Part shown: positions 34,836-44,507 of the stretch, piece after piece
How the letters are laid out: every line of letters starts with the position of its first letter
Numbering within the stretch: the stretch's first letter is position 1
Assembly: GCA_035311445.1 (NCBI GenBank)
Contig: DATGCX010000360.1
Span: forward strand, 1-47,480
Reading direction: 5' to 3'
Length of the DNA stretch: 47,480 nucleotides
Source: JAJPKK01 sp035311445
Lineage (GTDB): Bacteria; Pseudomonadota; Alphaproteobacteria; Rhizobiales; Xanthobacteraceae
Program-made: the position numbers and the translations under genes
The notes under the pieces: model-generated
Told to the model about the DNA's origin: nothing
The model's input: the letters and a program-made list of their open reading frames with translations, nothing else
Databases searched by the model: none

Positions 34836-36329
34836 ATGGCGGTACCGATCCCCAGCCGGGATGAGGGGGTGCTCAAGCGCCGTCACGAAATCGTGCGGGC
34901 GCTCCGGAATATCGTCCCTGGCGAGGGAGTGATCGATACGGAGCGCGAAATGCGCCCCTATCAGTCGGATGGCCTGACGGCATACCGCCAGCTTCCCATG
35001 GTTGTGGTATTGCCCCACAGCACCGATCAAGTGGGCCGCGTGCTGCGCTACTGTTATCAGAACGGCATCAAAGTGGTGGCTCGCGGGGCAGGCACTTCGC
35101 TTTCTGGCGGTGCGTTGCCGCTGGTCGACGGTGTGCTCCTTGGCATGGCGAAATTCAATCGGATCATCGAGGTCGATTTTGCCAATCGGGTTGTCGTCGC
35201 AGAGCCGGGCGTGACCAATCTCGCCATCACTCAGGCAGTGGAGCAAAAGGGCTTCTATTATGCGCCCGATCCGTCGTCGCAAATTGCCTGCACGATCGGA
35301 GGCAATGTGGCGGAAAATTCCGGCGGTGTTCACTGCCTCAAATACGGCATGACAACAAACAACGTGCTGGGCTGCGAGATCGTGCTCGTTACCGGCGAGA
35401 TCGTTCGGCTTGGCGGCAAGCATCTCGATGCCGCAGGTTACGATCTGCTTGGCATCGTGATCGGTTCGGAAGGATTGCTCGGTGTCGTCACCGAAGTCAC
35501 CGTGCGGATTCTGAAAAAGCCCGAGGTCGCGCGTGCCCTGCTCATCGGTTTTCCTACCTCAGAGGAGGCAGGTGCTTGTGTCGCCGGCATTATTGGTGCC
35601 GGGATCATTCCGGCCGGTATCGAAATGATGGACAAACTGGCCATTTATTCAGCCGAGGAGTTCGTCCATGCCGGATATCCGCTCGACGTCGGGGCGATCC
35701 TCATCGTCGAACTCGACGGACCGCGCAGCGAAGTCGATCATCTGGTCGAGCGCGTCGCCGAGACCGCGAAGCTTTGCGGCGCCAGCAGTCTGCGCGCATC
35801 GACGTCGGAGCAGGAGCGGCTGTTGTTCTGGGCGGGCCGCAAAGCGGCCTTTCCGGCCGTCGGGCGCATATCGCCCGATTACTACTGCATGGACGGCACC
35901 ATCCCGCGCGCCATGTTGCCGCGCGTTCTCTTGCGCATGCAGGAGCTGTCGCAGATCTATCAGTTGCGTGTCGCTAACGTATTTCACGCTGGCGACGGCA
36001 ATCTGCATCCGCTGATTCTCTACGATGCCAACCAGCCTGGCGAGCTTGAACGTGCCGAAGCCTTCGGAGCTGACATTCTCAAACTATGCGTCGAGGTCGG
36101 CGGGGTGCTCACCGGCGAGCACGGCGTGGGCGTTGAAAAACGGGATCTTATGCCGGTGATGTTCTCGCAGCCTGATCTCGACCAGCAGCAGCGCCTCAAA
36201 TGCGCCTTCGACGAGAAGGGGCTGCTCAATCCCGGCAAGGTGTTCCCGACGTTGTCCCGCTGCGCCGAGCTAGGGCGCATGCACGTGAGCGGCGGGAAAC
36301 TTCCGTTTGCGGATATTCCCAGGTTTTGA
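34836..36329 (+). CDS. glcD: Glycolate oxidase, FAD-linked subunit GlcD
   Basis: GlcD is the catalytic flavoprotein that oxidises glycolate (or D-lactate) to glyoxylate (pyruvate). The FAD-binding PCMH domain has VARGAGTSLSGGALPL and CTIGGNVAENSGGVHCLKYG. The C-terminal cap carries HAGDGNLHPLI and LTGEHGVGVEKRDLM. I start at the ATG at 34836 behind AAGGAGAG, giving 497 residues. It heads glcDEF; no glcC-type regulator is adjacent. It is separated from glcE by 66 bp. Confidence 0.94.
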   Translation: MAVPIPSRDEGVLKRRHEIVRALRNIVPGEGVIDTEREMRPYQSDGLTAYRQLPMVVVLPHSTDQVGRVLRYCYQNGIKVVARGAGTSLSGGALPLVDGVLLGMAKFNRIIEVDFANRVVVAEPGVTNLAITQAVEQKGFYYAPDPSSQIACTIGGNVAENSGGVHCLKYGMTTNNVLGCEIVLVTGEIVRLGGKHLDAAGYDLLGIVIGSEGLLGVVTEVTVRILKKPEVARALLIGFPTSEEAGACVAGIIGAGIIPAGIEMMDKLAIYSAEEFVHAGYPLDVGAILIVELDGPRSEVDHLVERVAETAKLCGASSLRASTSEQERLLFWAGRKAAFPAVGRISPDYYCMDGTIPRAMLPRVLLRMQELSQIYQLRVANVFHAGDGNLHPLILYDANQPGELERAEAFGADILKLCVEVGGVLTGEHGVGVEKRDLMPVMFSQPDLDQQQRLKCAFDEKGLLNPGKVFPTLSRCAELGRMHVSGGKLPFADIPRF

Positions 36330-36395
36330 CCTTGCGGGCGGACAGCCCGAGAACCTGAACGAATCCAATCCAATTGTTAGATTGTCGATCACAAC

Positions 36396-37613
36396 ATGTC
36401 CGACAACCACAAGCCGCACGACCACAAAGACATTGAAGCGGCCGTGCAATGGGCGATTGCCGGCGGCAAGTCGCTTGAGATCGTCGGCCATGGTTCAAAG
36501 CGCATGCTTGGCCGTTCGGCCCAGTATGATGCCACCCTGGACCTTTCCGAGTTGTCAGGCATCATCCTCTACGAGCCACAGGAGTTAATTCTATCCGCCA
36601 AGGCCGGGACACCGCTTACCGAGATCACGACGCTGCTGGCATCGAACGGTCAGGAGCTTGCCTTCGAGCCCATGGACCACGGCCCGCTGTTTGGCAGTCC
36701 GCAAGGCCGCGGGACCATCGGGGGAATACTGGCTGCGAACGTCTCCGGACCGCGTCGTATCCGCGTGGGTGCTGCGCGCGATCACTTTCTCGGCGCTGTC
36801 GCTGTGTCGGGACGCGGCGAGACCTTCAAGTCCGGCGGCCGCGTGGTCAAGAACGTCACCGGGTTCGATCTGTGCAAATTGCTGGCAGGATCATGGGGTA
36901 CGCTCGGGATTCTCAGCGAAGTCACCCTCAAGGTGCTGCCGCAGGCAAAAGCCGAAGTTACGCTCGTTGCGTTCGGTATCGATGACAGCACTGCCGCCGC
37001 TGTGATGGCAGCCGCAATGGCGGCACCGCTGGGAATTTCCGGCGCCGCGCATTTACCCGATTACTTGGCGCCGCGCTTTGATGGCCTCGAGCGGGCGGAA
37101 GCTGCGACGGTGTTTCGCATTGACGGCCTTGCGGCCTCGCTCGATGACTGTATCGCAAGCCTCAAAGACGCGGTGCGGCCATTCGGGGCTTTCGCTACGC
37201 TCGACGAGGCGGCGTCACGTCGGCTGTGGCGTGCCATCCGGGATGTGCAACCATTCTGGGCCGATGGTCCTTGCGGGGATCGTCCCCTGTGGCGCGTCTC
37301 AACTGTGCCGAGCCGGGGTCATGAGATAGCGGCGAAAATCTCGCCGGCAGCGCAGTTGTTTTACGACTGGGGCGGCGGCCTCCTGTGGGTGGCCCTTCCG
37401 ATGACGCAGGATTGTGGCGCCGGAGAAATCCGCCAGGCCGTTGCGATGACCGGCGGCCATGCGATGCTGGTCCGTGCGCCGGCGGCGGCCCGGGCAAGTG
37501 TAGATCCGTTCCATCCTGAGGCCGGCGCACTCGCGGCTCTGACAAAACGGGTCAAGGAAAATTTCGATCCCAGGGGCGTGCTCAATCCAGGGCGGATGTG
37601 GGCGGGAGTGTAG
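36396..37613 (+). CDS. glcE: Glycolate oxidase FAD-binding subunit GlcE
   Basis: GlcE is the second FAD-binding-type subunit needed for glycolate oxidase activity. The N-terminal PCMH-like domain is recognisable (IVGHGSKRMLGRSAQYDATL, then LILSAKAGTPLTEITTLLAS and GTIGGILAANVSGPRRIRVG), with GGRVVKNVTGFDLCKLLAGS. The C-terminus has LTKRVKENFDPRGVLNPGRM. It has 405 residues. Its stop is two bases before the glcF start, so translation is closely linked. Confidence 0.93.
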   Translation: MSDNHKPHDHKDIEAAVQWAIAGGKSLEIVGHGSKRMLGRSAQYDATLDLSELSGIILYEPQELILSAKAGTPLTEITTLLASNGQELAFEPMDHGPLFGSPQGRGTIGGILAANVSGPRRIRVGAARDHFLGAVAVSGRGETFKSGGRVVKNVTGFDLCKLLAGSWGTLGILSEVTLKVLPQAKAEVTLVAFGIDDSTAAAVMAAAMAAPLGISGAAHLPDYLAPRFDGLERAEAATVFRIDGLAASLDDCIASLKDAVRPFGAFATLDEAASRRLWRAIRDVQPFWADGPCGDRPLWRVSTVPSRGHEIAAKISPAAQLFYDWGGGLLWVALPMTQDCGAGEIRQAVAMTGGHAMLVRAPAAARASVDPFHPEAGALAALTKRVKENFDPRGVLNPGRMWAGV

Positions 37614-37615
37614 AT

Positions 37616-38950
37616 ATGCAGACGTCCTTCAGCCTCGCACAGCTCGCCGATCCGGACATCTCCGAAGCGGATAAGATCTTGCGGACGTGTGTGCATTGCG
37701 GCTTCTGTACGGCCACCTGTCCGACCTACTTGCTGCTTGGGGACGAGGACGACTCGCCACGCGGTCGCATCTATTTAATCAAGGAAATGCTGGAGAACGC
37801 CGAGCCCGCGCGCCGCGAAGTGGTCAAGCACATCGATCGGTGCCTGTCCTGCCTCGGTTGCATGACGACATGCCCGTCGGGTGTACACTACATGCATCTC
37901 GTCGATCATGCCCGCGTCCATGTGGAGAAGACCTATCGACGTCCGATTGCTGATCGACTGGTGCGTTCAGCACTGCTTTGGGTGATGACCGATCCGAAGT
38001 TGTTCCGGCGAGCCCTGCTCCTCGCCTTATTGGTTAAGCCGATAGCGCCCTTGTTTGATCTGCTCCGTCTGAAGATGGTTGCTGCCATGCTGCGTCTTGC
38101 GCCCTGGCGGGCGCCCCGCGGCGGCCCCGCGACGCCCGGCGTGGTTCCAGCGGCGGGCTTGCGTCGCGGCCGCGTGGCGCTGCTGTCGGGCTGTGTCGCC
38201 AATGTGCTGGCCCCCGGCATCAATCAGGCGGCTATCCGGGTTCTCACGCGTCACGGTTTCGACGTAGTTCTGGCGCGCGACGAGGGCTGCTGCGGTGCCC
38301 TCGCGCATCACATGGGCCGCAAAGAAGAAGCTCACGCGGCAGCATGCCGCAACATCGATGCCTGGTCCCGCGAGGTCAATGCGGAGGGAATCGATGCCAT
38401 CGTGACAACCGCCTCGGGATGCGGCACCACTATGAAGGATTATGGCTTCATGCTGCGCCATTACCCCGGCTACGCCGCGCCGGCCAAGAAAATTGCCGCC
38501 ATAAGTCGCGACATCTCAGAATTCATAAATGAAATCAATTGCTTGCAATATACGCAGCGGCCTTCCCTGAAGGTCGCCTACCACCCCGCGTGCTCACTCG
38601 CCCATGGACAGCGCGTGACAACGGCGCCGCGGGAGATGCTCTCCAAAGCGGGATTCATGTTGATAGATATTCCAGAGAGCCATTTATGTTGCGGTTCTGC
38701 CGGAACCTACAATATGTTGCAACCAGAGTTGGCGAATCGATTGCGTGATCGCAAGATCGCAAATATCGATGCGGTAATGCCCGAACTGATCGCAGCCGGA
38801 AACATCGGCTGCATCACCCAGATCGCAGCGGGCACGCCAATTCCGGTCGTTCATCCGATCGAGTTGATCGATTGGGCGACTGGTGGATCGGCGCCAAGAG
38901 CGCTGGAACGGATGGGATGGTCCGATGCAATCGGCGATCGGAGCGAGTAG
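37616..38950 (+). CDS. glcF: Glycolate oxidase iron-sulfur subunit GlcF
   Basis: GlcF passes electrons from the flavin subunits to the respiratory chain. Two 4Fe-4S motifs are present, CVHCGFCTATCPTY and CLSCLGCMTTCPSG. Two cysteine-rich CCG domains follow (DEGCCGALAHH and HLCCGSAGTYNML). I start at the ATG at 37616 because the product MQTSFSLAQLADPD fits the family and the longer frame overlaps glcE. It has 444 residues. It completes the glcDEF unit. Confidence 0.95.
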   Translation: MQTSFSLAQLADPDISEADKILRTCVHCGFCTATCPTYLLLGDEDDSPRGRIYLIKEMLENAEPARREVVKHIDRCLSCLGCMTTCPSGVHYMHLVDHARVHVEKTYRRPIADRLVRSALLWVMTDPKLFRRALLLALLVKPIAPLFDLLRLKMVAAMLRLAPWRAPRGGPATPGVVPAAGLRRGRVALLSGCVANVLAPGINQAAIRVLTRHGFDVVLARDEGCCGALAHHMGRKEEAHAAACRNIDAWSREVNAEGIDAIVTTASGCGTTMKDYGFMLRHYPGYAAPAKKIAAISRDISEFINEINCLQYTQRPSLKVAYHPACSLAHGQRVTTAPREMLSKAGFMLIDIPESHLCCGSAGTYNMLQPELANRLRDRKIANIDAVMPELIAAGNIGCITQIAAGTPIPVVHPIELIDWATGGSAPRALERMGWSDAIGDRSE

Positions 38951-39033
38951 CTGCCCGTTGAGGTCGAAGCGAATCGTATTTGATTGTCCCTCGGTGCGTC
39001 GGGAAGTCAGCCGCAACGATCGGGAGAACGATC

Positions 39034-39708
39034 ATGGCGAAGAAAGCAAAGAAGACAAGTAAAGCAAAAGCAGAAAAGATGAAAAAAGTAACGGCGGCCA
39101 AGAAGACTGCAAAGAAGGTGGCGAAGAAAACTGCTTCCAAGCGGGCTCCCGCAAAGAAGGTCAAGGCTCCGGCGAGAAAGGCGATGGCGAAGGGCCCACC
39201 CAAAAAGCCCGCCGCCAAAAAAGCAGCCGCAAAGAAGACAGCTCCCAAGAAGGCCGCTGCCAGGAAGCTCGCGCCCACAATAGCGCCAGCTGCGCCCGCG
39301 CCTAAACCAGTTATGCCACCGCCTCCGAAGTCAACGGCTGCCACGCCTGCTTCCGCGCCGAAGCCTGCCGCGCCGCCGCCCCCGAAGCCGGCTACGCCGC
39401 CGCCTCCGAAGCCGGCCGCTGCATCCCCGGCACCTGCACCGAAGCCTTCGGCCCCGCCGCCTCCGCCGCCACGGCCAGTTTCGAATGCGCCGGCCGGGTC
39501 GCCGCCACCTTCGTCGACTCCCGCACACACCGGTACGTCCTCGACGCAGCCACGACCAGCCGCTCCCACGGCCTCGCCGACTCACATGGCCCCGAAGCCT
39601 GCGTCGCCGGCTCCATCGGCGCCGTCCAACTCGAGTCCGGCACCGTCGAATCCGGCTCCTGCAGCGCCGTTCCACGGCTCCGGCTCGACAGGGTCGAGCG
39701 GCTCGTAA
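39034..39708 (+). CDS. Lysine-rich histone-H1-like protein with Pro/Ala-rich tail
   Basis: This is a low-complexity basic protein of 224 residues. Residues 1-80 are a Lys/Ala array (MAKKAKKTSKAKAEK, KKTAKKVAKKTASKRAPAKK, AAAKKTAPKKAAARK), as in bacterial H1-like and AlgP-type DNA-binding proteins. The rest is Pro/Ala/Ser-rich with repeats of KPAAPPPPKPATPPPPKPAA and ends in GSGSTGSSGS. The ATG at 39034 follows CGGGAGAACG. Composition, not homology, is the evidence, so a nucleoid role is an inference. A hairpin follows it. Confidence 0.7.
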   Translation: MAKKAKKTSKAKAEKMKKVTAAKKTAKKVAKKTASKRAPAKKVKAPARKAMAKGPPKKPAAKKAAAKKTAPKKAAARKLAPTIAPAAPAPKPVMPPPPKSTAATPASAPKPAAPPPPKPATPPPPKPAAASPAPAPKPSAPPPPPPRPVSNAPAGSPPPSSTPAHTGTSSTQPRPAAPTASPTHMAPKPASPAPSAPSNSSPAPSNPAPAAPFHGSGSTGSSGS

Positions 39709-40114
39709 GCGACCGGACCGCATCGCGTTTCGCAAATCGCGAGGCGGCCGCCTTTGACCGTTGGCGACCACGGTCCGCATCCGGGACCGTGGTCGATGTT
39801 GCCGTACCTTGCATCGCTGGTGAGGGCTTGCTGGCAGGGTGGTTACTTATTGTTGGGTCGTAGGGGCAGATTAAATTTGTGTAAACGACTGCTCGGCAAT
39901 GTGGCGGGAATGCAACATATTCAAATAATTTAAGAATTGCCCAAAAAAGTGTCGCCAAAATACGCTTTTTAATCTTGCCTGAATCTTCCGTTTCCGACCG
40001 TAATGGCGCGTCCCCCGGTGGCGTTGCGATGCTCGGCGGGGGGCACAAGGCTACTCCGAAGTGAGTTCGGAAGTTCGACAGTCGGGCAGTTCATTTCAGG
40101 GGAATGGGGGAATC
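39709..40114. other. AT-rich gap before the porin gene
   Basis: The 406 bases contain a perfect 11-bp hairpin (39766-39776 with 39784-39794, 7-base loop) behind the H1-like gene, with no U tract. An AT-rich stretch (39866-39970, with several TTTAA/AAATAA runs) probably holds the porin promoter. No gene is supported. Confidence 0.55.
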
Positions 40115-41128
40115 ATGAATAGACTCGCATGCGCCGCTGCGCTCGCTCTGGCCTGTTCGACCGCTTCGGGATTGGCGGCGGACATGAAGTTGAAGGCGCC
40201 TCCCCCGCCGGTGGTGGTAAGTCCGTGGGACATCGCGTTCGGCTCTGCGATCATGTCGGACTACAATTTCCGCGGCATTACACAGTCCAACCATCATCCG
40301 TCGGTCGCTGCCTATTTCGAGCCGCGCTATAATTTCAACGATAGCCTGCAGGGCTATGTGGGCATCTCGGGTGAGAGCATCTCATTCCCCAACCGGGCTG
40401 CGGCGGAGATCGATCTCTACGCCGGCATCCGGCCGACCTTCGGCAAGCTCGCGCTAGATTTCGGCTTCTGGGAGTATTGGTATCCGGGTGGCACGTGCTT
40501 CAACTCTGCAGTTCCCGGCGACTGTGCGGCGAATGCCGATGCCGTGACGGGCGGACTCCCAATCAACGGCAACGTCATCAAAGACGATCTGAGCTTCTGG
40601 GAAATTTATGCCAAAGCCACCTATACGGTGAACGATCAGTTCTCGTTCGGCGGCAGCGTGTACTGGTCGCCATCGGTTCTGAATTCGGGCGCCGACGGCA
40701 CTTGGGTCGGCGGCACAGCAAAATACATTCTCCCGACCGTTCTTCCCAATGGCATCGGCTGGTTCATATCCGCTGATGTCGGCCATTGGTTCCTGGGCAC
40801 CACTGATTCGTTCTATTGCGTTTCAGCCTTCAATACCGGCGGGTTTCCGGCTGGATGCGCAGGGACACTCTCTGGAGGGGTCCCCTACAGGAGCTACACT
40901 AACTGGGACGTCGGCCTTGCTTTCACCTGGAAGCAATTCACACTCGACTTGCGCTACTTTGACACGGACCTGAACAAGGGCGACTGCAACGCGTTCACGA
41001 GCGCCCAGAGTGCCCGGTTTGACGGTTCCTTCACGTCGATCAATCCCAGTGGATTTGGGACGAACTGGTGCGGCGCAACTTTCATCGCGAAGCTGTCGGT
41101 TGACCTGACCAAGGACAACTTGAAATAA
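40115..41128 (+). CDS. TorF-family putative outer-membrane porin
   Basis: The 338-residue product has a signal peptide (MNRLACAAALALACSTASGL, AAD). A short Pro-rich segment follows (KLKAPPPPVVV). Then come alternating amphipathic strands such as IAFGSAIMSDYNFRGITQSN, YVGISGESISF, AEIDLYAGIRPTFGKL, LDFGFWEYWYPG and WDVGLAFTWKQFTLDLRYFD, ending in KLSVDLTKDNLK. The pattern fits the TorF/Gcw_chp family of putative porins. Three cysteine pairs in loops (CFNSAVPGDC, CVSAFNTGGFPAGC, CNAF...CG) may form periplasmic or surface disulfides. The ATG at 40115 follows GGGGGAATC. Confidence 0.82.
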   Translation: MNRLACAAALALACSTASGLAADMKLKAPPPPVVVSPWDIAFGSAIMSDYNFRGITQSNHHPSVAAYFEPRYNFNDSLQGYVGISGESISFPNRAAAEIDLYAGIRPTFGKLALDFGFWEYWYPGGTCFNSAVPGDCAANADAVTGGLPINGNVIKDDLSFWEIYAKATYTVNDQFSFGGSVYWSPSVLNSGADGTWVGGTAKYILPTVLPNGIGWFISADVGHWFLGTTDSFYCVSAFNTGGFPAGCAGTLSGGVPYRSYTNWDVGLAFTWKQFTLDLRYFDTDLNKGDCNAFTSAQSARFDGSFTSINPSGFGTNWCGATFIAKLSVDLTKDNLK

Positions 41129-41177
41129 CCCCACGCTTCGCGGCCGGCGATAGCCCGGTACGCTTCATCTATCTTTG

Positions 41178-41211
41178 ACCGCCGTCGCGCCACCCGACGG
41201 CGGTTAATTTT
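41178..41211 (+). terminator. Rho-independent terminator after the porin gene
   Basis: A perfect 10-bp stem, ACCGCCGTCG (41178-41187) with 41195-41204, is followed by TAATTTTG. It closes the porin transcript ahead of clpB. Confidence 0.8.
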
Positions 41212-41266
41212 GATAGCTCCGGCACTTCAGGAGAATTGCTCGGCCTCCCCTTTCGCCGCCGGCCAC

Positions 41267-41292
41267 CACTGCCTACATTTCCGTAGGCGGTG
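41267..41292 (+). promoter_or_regulatory. Hairpin in the clpB leader
   Basis: CACTGCCTAC (41267-41276) pairs with GTAGGCGGTG (41283-41292) at nine of ten positions plus one G-U, with a 6-base loop, about 100 bp before the clpB start. No clear RpoH promoter was found near it. It could be a 5' UTR structure or a binding site. Confidence 0.45.
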
Positions 41293-41388
41293 CCCGTGTG
41301 TGGGGCCGTTTTAAGGCGTCTCAAGCGCCCCATGACGATGTTTTGGTCGTGCCAACTGGGCGGCCGGAACAGGCTGAGGGAGTTGGCA

Positions 41389-43983
41389 ATGAATTTCGAA
41401 AAATATACCGACCGCGCCCGCGGTTTCGTGCAGGCGGCTCAGTCGCTGGCGTTGCGAGAGGGCCACCAGCACTTCGTGCCCGAGCATCTGCTCAAGGTTC
41501 TGCTGGACGACCCGGAGGGCCTTGCGGCAGGCCTGATCGATCGCGCAGGCGGTCGGTCGCGCGAGGCCCTGGCGAGCGCCGAGGCGGCGCTTGCCAAACG
41601 GCCGAAGGTCCATGGCAGCGGTGCCGGCCAGATCTATCTTGAGCCGGCGCTGGCCCGCGTATTCGAAACCGCCGAGACGACCGCCGAAAAATCCGGTGAT
41701 GCCTTCGTTACAGTGGAGCGCCTGCTGCTCGCGCTGGCCATTGAGAAAGACAACGAGGCGGGGAAAATCCTCAGCCGCGCTGGAGTGACGCCACAGACCC
41801 TCAATGCCGCCGTCGAGGCGCTGCGAAAGGGCCGTACCGCGGATTCGGCGTCGGCCGAGAATGCCTATGACGCGCTCAGGAAATACGCCCGTGATCTGAC
41901 CCAGGCGGCCCGCGACGGCAAGCTCGACCCGGTTATCGGTCGCGATGAGGAAATCCGTCGCACCATTCAGGTGCTTTCCCGTCGCACAAAAAACAACCCG
42001 GTGCTGATCGGCGATCCCGGTGTCGGCAAGACCGCAATCGTGGAGGGTCTCGCCCTGCGGATCGTTAATGGCGATGTGCCCGAGAGCCTTGCGGACAAGA
42101 AGCTGCTTGCCCTTGACATGGGAGCGCTTATCGCAGGTGCGAAATACCGTGGCGAATTCGAGGAGCGCCTCAAGGCCGTACTCCAGGAGGTGACCGGATC
42201 CGACGGTGGAATCATTCTGTTCATCGACGAGATGCACACCATCGTAGGTGCCGGCAAGGCGGACGGAGCGATGGATGCTTCTAACCTGCTGAAGCCGGCT
42301 CTTGCCCGCGGTGAGTTGCATTGCATTGGGGCGACCACGCTCGACGAATACAAGAAGCACGTCGAAAGGGATGCCGCCTTGGCGCGGCGATTCCAGCCTG
42401 TCTACGTCTCCGAGCCAACCGTCGAGGATACGGTTTCGATTCTGCGCGGTCTTAAGGAGAAATACGAGCAGCATCACGGCGTTCGGATCACTGACTCGGC
42501 AATCGTTGCCGCGGCGACGTTGTCGAACCGCTACATCACCGACCGCTTCCTTCCTGACAAGGCGATCGATCTTATTGATGAGGCTGCAGCGCGGCTCAAG
42601 ATGCAAGTCGATTCCAAGCCCGAGGAACTTGACACCATCGATCGCGAGATTGTGCGTCTGCGCATCGAGCAGGAGGCGCTCAAGAAGGAGCGCGATCCGG
42701 GCTCGCGCGCACGTCTGTCGGCGCTGGAGTTCGAACTCAAAGAACTTGAGAAAAAGTCCGCCGATATCACGAGCCGCTGGAAATCCGAAAAGGCAAAGCT
42801 CTCCGAGGCGCAGAAGTTCAAGACAGAGCTTGATCAACTTCGTATCGAGCTTGCCAATGTGCAGCGCCGCGGCGAATACCAACGCGCCGGTGAACTTGCC
42901 TACGGGCGGATTCCGGCGCTAGAGAAAAAACTCAAGGAGCTGGAGGCAACCGAAGGTAAGTCCGCCATGGTCGAGGAGGCCGTGACGGCCAATCACGTGG
43001 CCCAGGTGGTTTCGCGGTGGACTGGAATACCGGTCGACCGCATGCTCGAGAGCGAGAAGGAAAAGTTGCTCCATATGGAGGAGCAGATCGGCGCCCACGT
43101 GGTCGGCCAGGAAGAAGCGGTCCGGGCGGTATCAACCGCGGTGCGTCGTGCCCGCGCCGGGCTACAGGATCCGCACCGCCCGATCGGCTCGTTTATCTTT
43201 CTCGGGCCCACCGGCGTCGGCAAAACCGAACTGACCAAGGCCTTGGCGGCGTTCCTGTTCGACGATGAGACGGCGATGATTCGTCTCGACATGTCGGAAT
43301 ATATGGAGAAGCACTCGGTTGCGCGCCTGATCGGCGCGCCGCCCGGTTATGTCGGATATGAGGAGGGCGGCGCGCTCACCGAGTCGGTGCGGCGGCGTCC
43401 CTATCAAGTCGTCCTCTTCGACGAGATCGAAAAGGCTCACCCGGACGTTTTCAATGTGCTCCTTCAGGTGCTGGACGATGGCCGGTTGACTGACGGACAG
43501 GGGCGTACGGTCGACTTCCGCAATACCCTTATCGTTATGACATCGAATCTCGGATCCGAATATCTGGTCAACCAGCCCGAAGGCCAGGAAACGGAGGCTG
43601 TTCGAGACGCTGTCATGGCTACCGTGCGGGCGCGTTTTCGGCCGGAGTTCCTCAACCGAATAGATGAGATTATCCTCTTCCACCGGCTCAAGCGGGACCA
43701 GATAGCCGCCATCGTCGATATCCAGATGAAGCGGATCGAGAAGCTCCTGGAGGAACGCAAGATCGCAGTCGAACTCGACGCCAAGGCGCGTGATTGGCTT
43801 GCCAACAAGGGCTATGACCCGACCTATGGAGCGCGACCTCTCAAGCGAGTGATCCAGAAGTACTTGCAGGATCCTCTCGCCGAGATGATCTTGTCGGGTC
43901 GGGTCAAAGATGGCGACAAGGTCGCCGTCTCGGCGACGAAGTTCGGCCTCAGCGTCAATGGCAAAGTCGCAGCGGCGGCGTAG
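41389..43983 (+). CDS. clpB: ATP-dependent disaggregase ClpB
   Basis: ClpB threads aggregated proteins apart with DnaK. An N-terminal Clp domain (1-145) precedes AAA1 with Walker A IGDPGVGKTAIVEG, a coiled-coil middle domain (about 400-520, EELDTIDREIVRLRIEQEAL), and AAA2 with Walker A LGPTGVGKTELTKAL and the pore region MEKHSVARLIGAPPGYVGYE. The ATG at 41389 (MNFEKYTDRARGF) after GAGGGAG is chosen; the open frame begins 99 bp earlier. It has 864 residues, full length. The neighbours give no hint of a linked operon. Confidence 0.97.
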   Translation: MNFEKYTDRARGFVQAAQSLALREGHQHFVPEHLLKVLLDDPEGLAAGLIDRAGGRSREALASAEAALAKRPKVHGSGAGQIYLEPALARVFETAETTAEKSGDAFVTVERLLLALAIEKDNEAGKILSRAGVTPQTLNAAVEALRKGRTADSASAENAYDALRKYARDLTQAARDGKLDPVIGRDEEIRRTIQVLSRRTKNNPVLIGDPGVGKTAIVEGLALRIVNGDVPESLADKKLLALDMGALIAGAKYRGEFEERLKAVLQEVTGSDGGIILFIDEMHTIVGAGKADGAMDASNLLKPALARGELHCIGATTLDEYKKHVERDAALARRFQPVYVSEPTVEDTVSILRGLKEKYEQHHGVRITDSAIVAAATLSNRYITDRFLPDKAIDLIDEAAARLKMQVDSKPEELDTIDREIVRLRIEQEALKKERDPGSRARLSALEFELKELEKKSADITSRWKSEKAKLSEAQKFKTELDQLRIELANVQRRGEYQRAGELAYGRIPALEKKLKELEATEGKSAMVEEAVTANHVAQVVSRWTGIPVDRMLESEKEKLLHMEEQIGAHVVGQEEAVRAVSTAVRRARAGLQDPHRPIGSFIFLGPTGVGKTELTKALAAFLFDDETAMIRLDMSEYMEKHSVARLIGAPPGYVGYEEGGALTESVRRRPYQVVLFDEIEKAHPDVFNVLLQVLDDGRLTDGQGRTVDFRNTLIVMTSNLGSEYLVNQPEGQETEAVRDAVMATVRARFRPEFLNRIDEIILFHRLKRDQIAAIVDIQMKRIEKLLEERKIAVELDAKARDWLANKGYDPTYGARPLKRVIQKYLQDPLAEMILSGRVKDGDKVAVSATKFGLSVNGKVAAAA

Positions 43984-44138
43984 CGACAGCTGTTAGAAAC
44001 CAGATTATCTGCCGTGCCGTGCCCGCGACGGCGGGAGTGGAGATCTGGTGCGCCGCCGTGCTCTGGGTCGCCCGCTCAAGTTGGGCGATGACACACGAGG
44101 GCCGGTGAGCCCTCCGTACCACCGCGCTGGAACGCGGC

Positions 44139-44507
44139 CTAAGCATTCATCCAGGTGCGTACGCGGTCTACAAACTGTTTCGCCCCCCTCTTGGGCAGGC
44201 CATCAACTTTCAGCGGATTGAGCCCGCCGCTGCTTTCGATGGAAATCGAATCCCATACGAGTCCACGGTCGTGGGCCACCTCGGCAAGGTGCGACATCGG
44301 GAGATGCTCATCGTTCCGGGTCCACGGCGTGAGCCAAAAATCGACCTTCACAAGGGTGATGCCAAGTTGATCGGTCGAGAGACGGCTGGGAAACAGGAAC
44401 TCCGTAAATCGCCCCCTCAGCAACGCCCACACCCGGCTTGAACGGACTTCGATCGATTTTCCCGTAGCAGTGGTTTGGCCGGACGCTGGGCTTGCGGGCT
44501 GGCTCAT
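44139..44507 (-). CDS. Small conserved protein coupled to the M23 peptidase gene
   Basis: I do not recognise this family with confidence. The 122-residue product is soluble and has no signal or membrane segment. A Ser/Thr-rich head (MSQPASPASGQTTATGKSIE) is followed by a compact part with RSSRVWALLRGRFTEFLFPS, LVKVDFWLTPWTRNDEHLPM and DGLPKRGAKQFVDRVRTWMN. The central part resembles small PH-like (bPH2) domains, but I cannot confirm that. The ATG at 44507 overlaps the peptidase stop by four bases, so it is made from the same mRNA; a role linked to the envelope is possible. Confidence 0.7.
   Translation of the reverse strand: MSQPASPASGQTTATGKSIEVRSSRVWALLRGRFTEFLFPSRLSTDQLGITLVKVDFWLTPWTRNDEHLPMSHLAEVAHDRGLVWDSISIESSGGLNPLKVDGLPKRGAKQFVDRVRTWMNA

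Noticed and set aside
41129..41388. RpoH promoter for clpB
   Set aside because: I looked for CTTG with a CCCAT-type -10 at 17-18 bp and found no acceptable pair, although heat-shock control is likely.
43999..44050. ACCAGAT/ATCTGGT outer pairing behind clpB
   Set aside because: The inner part does not form a consistent stem and no U tract follows, so I did not call a terminator.
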